A DNA stretch of 6,864 nt, taken from Sedimenticola sp. (GTDB lineage Bacteria > Pseudomonadota > Gammaproteobacteria > Chromatiales > Chromatiaceae). Shown here piece by piece: positions 1 through 6,864 of the stretch. A model generated the notes under the pieces. That model saw only the letters and a list, made by a program, of their open reading frames with translations. It had not been told where the DNA came from and did not search any database. The stretch covers positions 1 through 6,864 of the forward strand of contig JAUUYI010000107.1 in the NCBI GenBank assembly GCA_030590525.1, in the 5' to 3' direction. Numbering within the stretch: the stretch's first letter is position 1; each line of letters begins with the position of its first letter. The position numbers and the translations under genes were made by a program.

Positions 1-243
1 ATGGATACGCACATCTACGCCGGCTATACCGTGCCCCCTTATTATGACTCGATGATTGGTAAACTGATTGCCCATGGCGAAAACCGGGACTCCGCCATAG
101 CCCGCATGCGTACCGCCCTTTCGGAGACGATCATCGAAGGGATCAAGACCAACATCCCGCTGCAGAGGGAGATTATGAAAGACGCAGCGTTCATCGCCGG
201 TGGTGCCAATATTCACTACCTGGAACAGAAGCTTGGGCTCTAA
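1..243 (+). CDS. accC: Acetyl-CoA carboxylase biotin carboxylase subunit AccC (3' end only)
   Basis: AccC carboxylates the biotin on the carrier protein AccB, using ATP and bicarbonate, the first half-reaction of acetyl-CoA carboxylase in fatty-acid synthesis; it acts in the cytoplasm. Only the last 80 residues are present. They closely match the C-terminal biotin-carboxylase domain of E. coli AccC as I recall it: [19 protein letters not shown] near the start, then [18 protein letters not shown] and the terminal [11 protein letters not shown]. The E. coli protein is about 449 residues, so roughly the first 80% lies upstream of the window. The ATG at base 1 is an internal methionine codon and not the true start. 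The stop is TAA at 241-243. accB is expected just upstream, as is usual for this cluster. The reading frame is intact and nothing is odd about it. Confidence 0.96.
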   Translation: MDTHIYAGYTVPPYYDSMIGKLIAHGENRDSAIARMRTALSETIIEGIKTNIPLQREIMKDAAFIAGGANIHYLEQKLGL

Positions 244-302
244 AAAAGACCGAGTCCACCACACCACTCCCGTGCCCATTTGTGACATAGGAAGCTTGGT
301 TT

Positions 303-316
303 TCCTAGGTCCTAGG
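303..316. repeat. Two tandem copies of the 7-mer TCCTAGG in the accC-prmA spacer
   Basis: TCCTAGG occurs at 303-309 and again directly at 310-316. Each copy contains the palindrome CCTAGG. The first copy also overlaps the right arm of a small inverted repeat, TAGGAA (288-293) with TTCCTA (302-307), separated by eight bases. No T-run follows, so a rho-independent terminator is not supported. The rest of the 96-base spacer shows no clear regulatory site apart from a possible -10 box (TCTAAT, 324-329) close to the prmA start. The function is unknown and the repeat may be a chance duplication. Confidence 0.6.
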
Positions 317-339
317 CCCTGCGTCTAATACCTGCCCCT

Positions 340-1218
340 ATGCCCTGGCTACAGCTGCATCTCACCACCGATAAGGAAAAAGCCCCCCTGAGCGAACTGC
401 TGTTCGAGAGCCTGGGGGCACTATCGGTCACTTTTGGGGACGCTGCAGACGAGCCCCTGCTGGAGCCCGCCCCCGGCGAATCTCCACTGTGGCAGCGAAC
501 CCGGGTCACTGCCCTGTTCCCCGGCAACACCGACAGTAACCTGCTGCAGCGTGAAATCGAGCGGCATCTGGCTGAGGATATCAGCCGTGAAGTGACGCTG
601 GTGTGGTTGGAGGACCAGGTCTGGGAACGCGCCTGGATGGACGATTTTCACCCGATGCCTTTCGGGCGGCGACTTTGGGTCTGCCCTGATGGTAAACGAC
701 CGGAAGCAGACGATGCCATCGTGGTGGAACTCGATCCAGGACTCGCTTTCGGCACCGGCACCCACCCCACCACCTCACTCTGCCTGCAGTGGCTGGATAG
801 TACCCCGCTCCAGGAGAGGAGCCTGCTGGATTTCGGTTGCGGTTCCGGCATCCTTTCAGTGGCAGCACTCAAGCTGGGGGCGGCAGAGGTAACGGCTATC
901 GACCATGACCCTCAGGCACTGGAAGCGACCTGCCGAAATGCGGAAAAAAACCGTGTCTCTGCCAGATTGCAGGTCTGCGACAATAGCCAGCTCCCCAATG
1001 TCCGGTATGATGTAGTGCTGGCAAACATACTGGCCGGCACCTTGATAAAGCTGGAACCGGAAATTGCCGCCCACACGTTACCCGGGGGCAGCATCGCCCT
1101 GTCAGGCATCCTGCGGGAACAGGCATCCGAGGTGAGCCAGGCCTACGCCGGTGACTTCCGGATCGATCCCCCGATCATACTCGGTGACTGGGTGCTGCTG
1201 CAGGGTCGACGCCGGTGA
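340..1218 (+). CDS. prmA: Ribosomal protein L11 methyltransferase PrmA
   Basis: PrmA is the cytoplasmic S-adenosylmethionine-dependent enzyme that trimethylates ribosomal protein L11 at its N-terminal amino group and at lysine side chains. The 292 residues compare with 293 in E. coli. An N-terminal substrate-recognition domain starts MPWLQLHL, as in E. coli PrmA, and contains WERAWMDDFHPM. The methyltransferase domain shows DPGLAFGTGTHPTT (residues 132-145), the SAM-binding motif DFGCGSG (164-170), the acidic motif IDHDP (187-191), the NILAG catalytic-region motif (229-233) and LSGIL (254-258). The start ATG at 340 is chosen because the N-terminus aligns with the family, although no Shine-Dalgarno sequence precedes it (upstream bases are CCTGCCCCT). 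It sits between accC and the DUF3426 gene, a conserved gammaproteobacterial order. Nothing is broken or missing. The protein is not essential in E. coli. Confidence 0.97.
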   Translation: MPWLQLHLTTDKEKAPLSELLFESLGALSVTFGDAADEPLLEPAPGESPLWQRTRVTALFPGNTDSNLLQREIERHLAEDISREVTLVWLEDQVWERAWMDDFHPMPFGRRLWVCPDGKRPEADDAIVVELDPGLAFGTGTHPTTSLCLQWLDSTPLQERSLLDFGCGSGILSVAALKLGAAEVTAIDHDPQALEATCRNAEKNRVSARLQVCDNSQLPNVRYDVVLANILAGTLIKLEPEIAAHTLPGGSIALSGILREQASEVSQAYAGDFRIDPPIILGDWVLLQGRRR

Positions 1219-1247
1219 ACAACAGAGAGTGAATCCGATCTAACCCC

Positions 1248-2249
1248 ATGTATACCCAGTGCCCCCATTGCCAGACCCTGTTTCGCATCCATGCAGAGCA
1301 AATCCGAGCTGCCGGCGGGCAGGTGCGATGCTACCGTTGCAGCGAAATCTTCAACGCAGTAGAGCAGCTCCAGGATTCAACCACCATCACCTCCGGCCCG
1401 GCAGTAGATGACTCGAGTCAACTCCCTCCGCTGCCCGTAGAGGCGGCAGCAAGCCAACAACAGCAGACCCGGTCTGCTGTACCTGTAGAAGATCTGTATG
1501 AGATCTCCCTGGACCAACTGTTCGAGACCACTGACACCGAAGAGAGCATCGACACAGCTGAATGGGAGGCCCCCTCCCCATTTGTTCAGGATACGGAATC
1601 GCCAATACCGGAAGAGGATTTCGGCTTGCATGGGGAGATTCCCGAGCAGCCACAGGAGAATCTGCCCGAGGCAGGAGAAGAAGATAGCCGGCAGCAACCC
1701 GAAACCAACGCTGCCCCACCAGAGGCTCTACCGACAGAGCCAGGCGCGCAGCCTTTTCCCACAGGTCGTAGATCCGGCTGGGGCACACTGGCCTGGAGCC
1801 TGGCCATTCTCCTCCTGCTGGTGACTGCCCTGGGACAACTGACATGGCTGGACCAGGATAGGCTGTTGCGGCTCTATCCACAGACACGTCCGGCAATGGA
1901 GTGGTTCTGTCAGCATGCAAAATGTAAACTTCCACCCCGGAAAAACCCCGCCCTGCTGAAAGTGGTGGAACGATCGATCAGCACCTATCCGGATATCCCG
2001 AATGCACTGAAGATACACCTCACCTTCAGCAACCAGGCGGATTTCCCCCAACCCTGCCCCCGGATTCTGCTGAATCTCTACCACAACGACGAACAGCCCC
2101 TTGCCCGCCGCAGCTTCTACCCCGGTGACTACAAATGCCCCACCGCAAGTAACCACTCACTTATCCAGCCCGGAGAATCGGTAGCGCTGGATCTGGTGGT
2201 TGAAGACCCGGGGGAAAAGGCCACCGGCTTCGAGTTCCTGTTCTTCTGA
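1248..2249 (+). CDS. Zinc-ribbon and DUF3426 single-pass membrane protein, function unknown
   Basis: This 333-residue protein has three parts. Residues 1-36 form an MJ0042-type zinc ribbon, with Cys5 and Cys8 (CPHC) paired with Cys28 and Cys31 (CYRC), opening MYTQCPHCQTLF. Residues about 40-175 are a low-complexity linker rich in Glu, Gln and Pro that looks disordered. A hydrophobic segment at about 179-201 is the only membrane span. The C-terminal part (about 205-333) resembles DUF3426, with CQHAKCKLPP (Cys221, Cys226) and two more cysteines (270, 297). If the basic RRSG before the span is on the inside, the zinc ribbon is cytoplasmic and DUF3426 is periplasmic. Homologues usually lie between prmA and dusB, as here; their role is not established to my knowledge. 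The start is fixed by the family N-terminus; a purine stretch near 1224-1229 is too far upstream to be a normal ribosome binding site. A sensor or envelope role would be speculation. Confidence 0.85.
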   Translation: MYTQCPHCQTLFRIHAEQIRAAGGQVRCYRCSEIFNAVEQLQDSTTITSGPAVDDSSQLPPLPVEAAASQQQQTRSAVPVEDLYEISLDQLFETTDTEESIDTAEWEAPSPFVQDTESPIPEEDFGLHGEIPEQPQENLPEAGEEDSRQQPETNAAPPEALPTEPGAQPFPTGRRSGWGTLAWSLAILLLLVTALGQLTWLDQDRLLRLYPQTRPAMEWFCQHAKCKLPPRKNPALLKVVERSISTYPDIPNALKIHLTFSNQADFPQPCPRILLNLYHNDEQPLARRSFYPGDYKCPTASNHSLIQPGESVALDLVVEDPGEKATGFEFLFF

Positions 2250-2379
2250 AACTGCCCCGGCCAGACACTCCCTCAAGGGGGGTCCAGCTCACAATTTAAC
2301 CCTTTCGAGCTATGCCTGACTGCAGTTTCATCGTAATATGAGGTCTCTCCCACGACCATCTGTAAGACCCTAAGTGTAG

Positions 2380-3366
2380 ATGCGCATCGGACCTCACCAA
2401 CTGGCCAACAACCTGGTTCTGGCGCCCATGGCTGGAATCACAGATCGCCCTTTCCGACAGTTGTGCCGACAGCTCGGGGCCGGCATGGCCGTGTCGGAGA
2501 TGGTCTCTTCCAACTCAGCGCTCTGGGGTAACCCGAAAACAGTACGCCGTCTCGACTTCTCCGGTGAGCGAGGGCCCGTCTCGGTACAGATCCTCGGCTC
2601 CGATCCTGACCGCATGGCGGAAGCGGCGAAGGTCAACCTGGGGCACGGCGCCCAAATCATCGACATCAATATGGGTTGTCCGGCAAAAAAGGTGTGCCGG
2701 GTCGATGCCGGATCTGCCCTGTTACGTAATGAACGGCTGGTGGGCCGGATACTGTGCGCGGTGGTCAAGGCGGTCGACGTACCGGTAACCCTCAAGATCC
2801 GCACCGGCTGGTCCCCGGAAAACCGCAACGGAGTAAACATCGCACAGATCGCCGAAGCAGAGGGAATACAGGCACTGGCGGTGCATGGACGCACCCGGGC
2901 CTGCAGATTCAGTGGTGACGCGGAATACGATACCATCCGAGCAATAAAGCGAGCAGTGAAGATCCCGATAATCGCCAACGGCGATATCGATGGTCCGGGG
3001 AAAGCAGCCCGGGTGCTGGAACTGACCGGCGCAGACGCCATCATGATCGGCCGCGCCGCCCGGGGCAGACCCTGGATATTCCGGGAGATCCTGCACTACC
3101 TGGAAACAGGTGAACGACTGCCAAGGCCGGATCCGAGGTGGATCTGCGACCTGCTTGGCACCCACCTGCAGGAACTCTACGCTTTTTATGGCCCGGATCT
3201 GGGGCTGCGGGTGGCTCGTAAACATATCGCCTGGTACAGCAAGAGTTACCCCGGGGGGGCAGAGTTCAGAAAGCGGATCAATAAAACAAAACAGGCCGGG
3301 GAACAACTCATCCTGGTGAGAGAGTTCTTCCACCGGCTGGAGCAGAGAGAGGAGTTGGCAGCATGA
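2380..3366 (+). CDS. dusB: tRNA-dihydrouridine synthase B (DusB)
   Basis: DusB is an FMN- and NADPH-dependent enzyme that reduces a uridine in the tRNA D-loop to dihydrouridine (U17 in E. coli). The 328 residues (E. coli 321) begin MRIGPHQLANNLVLAPMAGITDRPFR, split here as MRIGPHQLANN then LVLAPMAGITDRPFR, which matches E. coli DusB and fixes the start. The TIM barrel carries the catalytic Cys100 in NMGCPAKKV, the FMN-contacting Lys139 in LKIRTGW, His169 in VHGRTR, and the phosphate-binding segments NGDI (200-203) and GRAARGRPW (224-232). The helical tRNA-binding domain follows and includes ARKHIAWY. No good Shine-Dalgarno sequence is visible. The 130 bases upstream (2250-2379) contain a TAATAT at 2334-2339 that could serve as a -10 box, but no convincing -35, so a promoter there is only possible. 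In enterics dusB is the first gene of the fis operon, and here it overlaps fis by four bases. Confidence 0.97.
   Translation: MRIGPHQLANNLVLAPMAGITDRPFRQLCRQLGAGMAVSEMVSSNSALWGNPKTVRRLDFSGERGPVSVQILGSDPDRMAEAAKVNLGHGAQIIDINMGCPAKKVCRVDAGSALLRNERLVGRILCAVVKAVDVPVTLKIRTGWSPENRNGVNIAQIAEAEGIQALAVHGRTRACRFSGDAEYDTIRAIKRAVKIPIIANGDIDGPGKAARVLELTGADAIMIGRAARGRPWIFREILHYLETGERLPRPDPRWICDLLGTHLQELYAFYGPDLGLRVARKHIAWYSKSYPGGAEFRKRINKTKQAGEQLILVREFFHRLEQREELAA
3350..3354 (+). promoter_or_regulatory. Ribosome binding site for fis inside the dusB 3' end
   Basis: AGGAG lies 8 bases before the fis ATG at 3363 and is located within dusB codons. It supports the ATG that overlaps the dusB stop codon as the true fis start. 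Confidence 0.7.
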
Positions 3367-3659
3367 CAGTGGAAGCCAGTCCGGCCCGTAAAGAACCCCC
3401 GGCAAGGTTTAGTGTGGCCAAAAGTAAACAGACAGAGCCATTACAGGAGTGTGTGCGCGATGCACTAAGCAGCTACTTCAGACAGCTCGACGGCCACAAG
3501 GCCACTGATCTCTATCAGATGGTGATCGCAGAGGTGGAGCGCCCCCTGTTCGAGACAGTGATGCAGCACGCCGGAGGTAACCAGACGCATGCGGCCAGAA
3601 TACTGGGCATCAGCCGGAGCACCCTGCGTAAAAAACTGGCCATCTACCACCTGAGTTGA
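3363..3659 (+). CDS. fis: DNA-binding protein Fis
   Basis: Fis is a small homodimeric nucleoid protein that bends DNA, activates rRNA promoters in fast growth and assists several site-specific recombination systems in enterics. The product is 98 residues, the same length as E. coli Fis, and aligns in register without gaps as far as I can judge. Residues 1-25 are a divergent flexible arm. Residues 27-70 are the dimerisation helices, including DLYQMVIAEVERPLFETVM. Residues 73-97 form the helix-turn-helix: NQTHAARILGIS, then RSTLRKKL, with Arg85, Thr87, Arg89 and Lys90 conserved; Ser84 replaces the E. coli Asn84. The gene starts in the ATGA overlap with the dusB stop, which suggests translational coupling. 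Fis-family helix-turn-helix domains also occur in NtrC-type activators, but the short length and dusB linkage make this genuine Fis. Confidence 0.97.
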   Translation: MTVEASPARKEPPARFSVAKSKQTEPLQECVRDALSSYFRQLDGHKATDLYQMVIAEVERPLFETVMQHAGGNQTHAARILGISRSTLRKKLAIYHLS

Positions 3660-3685
3660 AGCCAGGCCTCCGCCGGTAGCAACCC

Positions 3686-3715
3686 TTGCCAGACGGGCAC
3701 CTCGACGCCCATAAA
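3686..3715 (+). promoter_or_regulatory. Candidate sigma-70 promoter for purHD
   Basis: TTGCCA (3686-3691, five of six matches to the -35 consensus) is followed after 18 bases by CATAAA (3710-3715, four of six matches to -10). It lies in the only AT-rich patch (about 3711-3730) of the 143-base fis-purH spacer, which would give an untranslated leader of roughly 80 bases before the purH ATG. No PurR-type palindrome or clear terminator after fis is visible in the spacer, so read-through from dusB-fis remains possible. Confidence 0.35.
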
Positions 3716-3802
3716 TGTAAACTTAATTTTGGCGCGAGCCCTTAGCCACAGCCCGAACAGACCTCAGGCCATCTCACATCCACATCCAGTAGAGACAAAA
3801 CC

Positions 3803-5362
3803 ATGTCAATCATCCGAAGAGCCCTTATCAGTGTATCCGACAAAAGCGGCGTTGTTGAATTTGCCCGCTCCCTCTCCCAGCACGGTGTGGAGATACTCTC
3901 TACCGGCGGTACCGCCGGCCTGTTGACCCAGAATGACATTCCAGTAACTGAGGTCTCTGAGTACACCGGATTTCCGGAGATGATGGATGGGCGGGTCAAG
4001 ACCCTCCACCCCAGGATCCATGGCGGCATACTCGGGCGCCGCGGTACCGACGAGCGGGTGATGCTGGAGAACGAAATCAAGCCTATCGACCTGATCGTCG
4101 TGAACCTCTACCCGTTCCAACAGGCGGTGGCCAACCCGGAGTGTGACCTGGGCACCGCCATCGAGAATATCGATATCGGTGGGCCCACCATGCTACGGGC
4201 AGCCGCCAAAAACCATGCGGACGTCACAGTGGTGGTGGATGCAGGGGATTACGACCGGGTACTGAGCGAGTTAGCGGAACATAGTGGCGCGGTCACTGCG
4301 TCCACCCGCTTCGACCTGGCGGTAAAAGCCTTCGAGCACACCGCCAGCTATGACGGAGCCATCGCCAACTATCTGGGCACCCGCCTGGGAGGGGATATTT
4401 CAGAGTTCCCACGCACCATCAATCTACAGTTCCACCAGGTGCAGACCATGCGTTATGGTGAAAATCCGCACCAGAAGGCCGCCTTCTTCAGCGAACGGGA
4501 ACAACCAGAGGCCTGCGTTGCCACGGCCCGTCAGCTGCAGGGAAAAGAGCTTTCCTATAACAACATCGGTGATACAGATGCTGCCCTGGAGTGCGTCAAA
4601 CAATACAGCGAGGGTGCTGCCTGCGTCATCACAAAACACGCCAATCCCTGCGGAGCAGCCATTGGGGCAGACCTGAAACAGGCCTACGAGCGGGCCTACA
4701 GCACCGACCCGGAATCCGCCTTCGGCGGTATCATCGCCTGCAACCAGGAGCTGGATGGGGAGACGGCCCAGGCGATCATCGACCGCCAGTTCGTGGAGGT
4801 GATCATAGCCCCTTCCATCTCCGAAGAGGCGAAAGCGGTGATTGCCACCAAGAAAAACGTCCGCCTGCTGGAGTGCGGGGAGTGGATCAGCGAGGCGATC
4901 CACCGACTGGACTTCAAGCGGGTCAACGGCGGCCTGCTGGTGCAGGATGCAGACCTGCAACTCTATAATAAACTGAAGGTGGTGACCAAACGGGCACCCA
5001 CTGAGAAAGAGATGGAGGACCTGTTGTTCACCTGGCGCATTGCCAAATTCGTCAAATCCAACGCCATCGTCTACGGCAGAGACAGCATGACCATCGGCGT
5101 TGGCGCAGGCCAGATGAGCCGCATCAATTCGGCCCGGATCGCAGCCATCAAGGCGGAGCAGGCTGGACTGAAGGTACCGGGATCGGTTATGGCCTCGGAC
5201 GCCTTCTTCCCATTCCGGGACGGCCTGGACAATGCGGCCTCCGTCGGCATCACTGCCGTGATCCAGCCGGGTGGATCCATGCGCGACCAGGAGGTGATCG
5301 CTGCAGCAGACGAACACGACATCGCCATGGTATTCACCGGGATGCGGCATTTCAGGCATTAA
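3803..5362 (+). CDS. purH: Bifunctional AICAR transformylase / IMP cyclohydrolase PurH
   Basis: PurH catalyses the last two steps of de novo IMP synthesis: formylation of AICAR with 10-formyl-tetrahydrofolate, then ring closure of FAICAR to IMP. It is a cytoplasmic homodimer. The 519 residues compare with 529 in E. coli; the difference is a shorter N-terminus and a shorter loop before FPRT, which is normal variation. The N-terminal cyclohydrolase (MGS-like) domain shows STGGTAGLL (33-41) and [16 protein letters not shown] (55-70, with Lys66). The transformylase domain carries the catalytic Lys278-His279 in [14 protein letters not shown] (306-312), KSNAIV (418-423), GAGQMSR (434-440), FFPFRD (468-473) and the terminal MRHFRH. 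The start ATG at 3803 follows AGAGA (3791-3795), a weak ribosome binding site. purD follows 13 bases downstream in the same operon. The gene is intact with no key residue missing. Confidence 0.98.
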   Translation: MSIIRRALISVSDKSGVVEFARSLSQHGVEILSTGGTAGLLTQNDIPVTEVSEYTGFPEMMDGRVKTLHPRIHGGILGRRGTDERVMLENEIKPIDLIVVNLYPFQQAVANPECDLGTAIENIDIGGPTMLRAAAKNHADVTVVVDAGDYDRVLSELAEHSGAVTASTRFDLAVKAFEHTASYDGAIANYLGTRLGGDISEFPRTINLQFHQVQTMRYGENPHQKAAFFSEREQPEACVATARQLQGKELSYNNIGDTDAALECVKQYSEGAACVITKHANPCGAAIGADLKQAYERAYSTDPESAFGGIIACNQELDGETAQAIIDRQFVEVIIAPSISEEAKAVIATKKNVRLLECGEWISEAIHRLDFKRVNGGLLVQDADLQLYNKLKVVTKRAPTEKEMEDLLFTWRIAKFVKSNAIVYGRDSMTIGVGAGQMSRINSARIAAIKAEQAGLKVPGSVMASDAFFPFRDGLDNAASVGITAVIQPGGSMRDQEVIAAADEHDIAMVFTGMRHFRH

Positions 5363-5368
5363 AGCAGG
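5362..5368 (+). promoter_or_regulatory. Ribosome binding site for purD
   Basis: AAGCAGG begins on the last base of the purH stop codon and ends 7 bases before the purD ATG at 5376. It supports that start and co-translation of purD from a purHD transcript. Confidence 0.6.
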
Positions 5369-5375
5369 TACTAAC

Positions 5376-6722
<1,347 letters not shown>

Positions 6723-6736
6723 CCCTGGGCAAACGG

Positions 6737-6772
6737 GTAGGGTGGATCAAGGAGCGTAGCGACGGATCCACC
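6737..6772 (+). repeat. REP-like unit 1
   Basis: GTAG (6737-6740) is followed by GGTGGATC (6741-6748), a 16-base loop containing GGAGCGTAGCG, and GATCCACC (6765-6772): an 8-bp perfect stem. The layout of a GTAG head followed by a palindrome is that of a REP unit. Confidence 0.7.
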
Positions 6773-6787
6773 AATACTCCGTAGCCT

Positions 6788-6817
6788 GGTGGATCCGCTC
6801 CGCCTGATCCACCCTAC
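6788..6817 (-). repeat. REP-like unit 2, inverted relative to unit 1
   Basis: Read on the minus strand, GTAG (6817-6814) precedes GGTGGATC (6813-6806), a 10-base loop and GATCCACC (6795-6788). The stem is identical to that of unit 1, but the loop is six bases shorter. A 15-base linker (6773-6787) separates the two units. Confidence 0.7.
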
Positions 6818-6833
6818 CTCTTTATTCCTGCCT

Positions 6834-6837
6834 GGAG
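6834..6837 (+). promoter_or_regulatory. Ribosome binding site for the right-edge gene
   Basis: GGAG lies 8 bases upstream of the ATG at 6846, a normal Shine-Dalgarno spacing. It is the main reason for calling a gene start there. Confidence 0.45.
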
Positions 6838-6845
6838 TTATTGAG

Positions 6846-6864
6846 ATGTTACGTTTGCTCCTCC
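6846..6864 (+). CDS. Possible start of the next gene (first six codons only)
   Basis: The ATG at 6846 follows a well-spaced GGAG and opens with MLRLLL before the window ends. A short basic then leucine-rich start would suit a signal peptide or first membrane segment, but six codons cannot identify a product. In Pseudomonas aeruginosa the gene after purD is the hybrid sensor kinase retS, which also begins with an exported segment; whether this is a relative cannot be judged here. It may be co-oriented with purHD but lies beyond the REP pair. Confidence 0.4.

Larger units (their letters stand above)
6737..6817. repeat. Inverted pair of REP-like palindromes (BIME-like element) after purD
   Basis: The outer ends are a perfect 13-base inverted repeat, GTAGGGTGGATCA (6737-6749) and TGATCCACCCTAC (6805-6817). 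Inside lies a second perfect inverted repeat, GGATCCACCA (6764-6773) and TGGTGGATCC (6787-6796). GGAGCG (6751-6756) can also pair with CGCTCC (6796-6801), so the whole element can fold as one long hairpin or as two separate ones. GTAG at both outer ends is the conserved tetranucleotide of REP elements recognised by RAYT (TnpA_REP) transposases. No transposase is in the window. In a transcript the hairpin could stabilise the purHD mRNA end or terminate transcription; the downstream CTCTTTATT is only a weak T-run. The repeated nature in the genome cannot be shown from one copy. Confidence 0.8.

Noticed and set aside
1387..1935. Minus-strand open frame of 182 codons opposite the DUF3426 gene
   Set aside because: Antisense shadow over a gene whose zinc ribbon, membrane span and C-terminal domain are all readable on the plus strand.
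2265..2287. Possible rho-independent terminator after the DUF3426 gene (CTCCC/GGGGG)
   Set aside because: Only about five base pairs including a wobble can form around a TCAA loop, and no T-run follows.
2680..2703. A second cysteine (Cys106) six residues after the catalytic Cys100 in DusB
   Set aside because: The position is Asn in E. coli but Cys is, to my recollection, common in other gammaproteobacterial DusB proteins, so it is ordinary variation.
2394..3405. Minus-strand open frames of 216 and 227 codons opposite dusB
   Set aside because: They mirror the coding frame of dusB, have compositionally biased unrecognisable products and no separate start signals.
3660..3802. Purine riboswitch or PurR operator before purH
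   Set aside because: No PurR-type palindrome and no paired stems of the size needed for a riboswitch are visible in the 143 bases; only 3-4 bp hairpins can be drawn.
6723..6864. Insertion sequence or CRISPR remnant downstream of purD
   Set aside because: There is no transposase fragment, target duplication or spaced repeat series; the structure is fully described by two inverted REP-like units.

Overview
This window is a compact stretch of chromosomal housekeeping genes, all on the + strand, from a gammaproteobacterium. The order accC - prmA - zinc-ribbon/DUF3426 membrane protein - dusB - fis - purH - purD is the arrangement known from Pseudomonas and many Chromatiales-type gammaproteobacteria. 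The fis gene linked to dusB makes the class assignment firm. The moderately GC-rich codon use and the kind of intergenic repeat would fit a Chromatiales or sulfur-oxidising (including symbiotic) lineage, but that narrower placement is an inference and cannot be proven from this sequence.

Layout: 1-243 is the 3' end of accC (biotin carboxylase of acetyl-CoA carboxylase), cut by the window edge. After a 96-base spacer holding a small tandem repeat comes prmA (340-1218, ribosomal protein L11 methyltransferase). A 29-base gap leads to a membrane protein with an N-terminal zinc ribbon and a periplasmic DUF3426 domain (1248-2249). A 130-base gap precedes dusB (2380-3366, tRNA dihydrouridine synthase), which overlaps fis (3363-3659, nucleoid protein) by four bases. 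A 143-base spacer with a candidate promoter separates fis from purH (3803-5362) and purD (5376-6722), which are 13 bases apart and form a purine-biosynthesis operon. The right end (6723-6864) carries an 81-base inverted pair of REP-like elements (6737-6817) and then what looks like the ribosome binding site and first codons of another gene (from 6846).

Functionally the genes are linked to growth rate: fatty-acid synthesis (AccC), ribosome and tRNA modification (PrmA, DusB), growth-phase control of rRNA and chromosome structure (Fis), and de novo IMP synthesis (PurD at step 2, PurH at the last two steps). All enzymes are full length with intact key residues, except accC and the right-edge gene, which are truncated only by the window.

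I found no new biological system here. The two observations most worth a second look are small. First, the last codons of purD run into four copies of a 7-base CAGARRA repeat; removing two copies would restore a stop at exactly the 429-residue length of E. coli PurD, so the present 20-residue tail looks like a slippage product. Second, the region after purD holds a well-formed REP pair with GTAG ends, the kind of element moved by RAYT (TnpA_REP) transposases.
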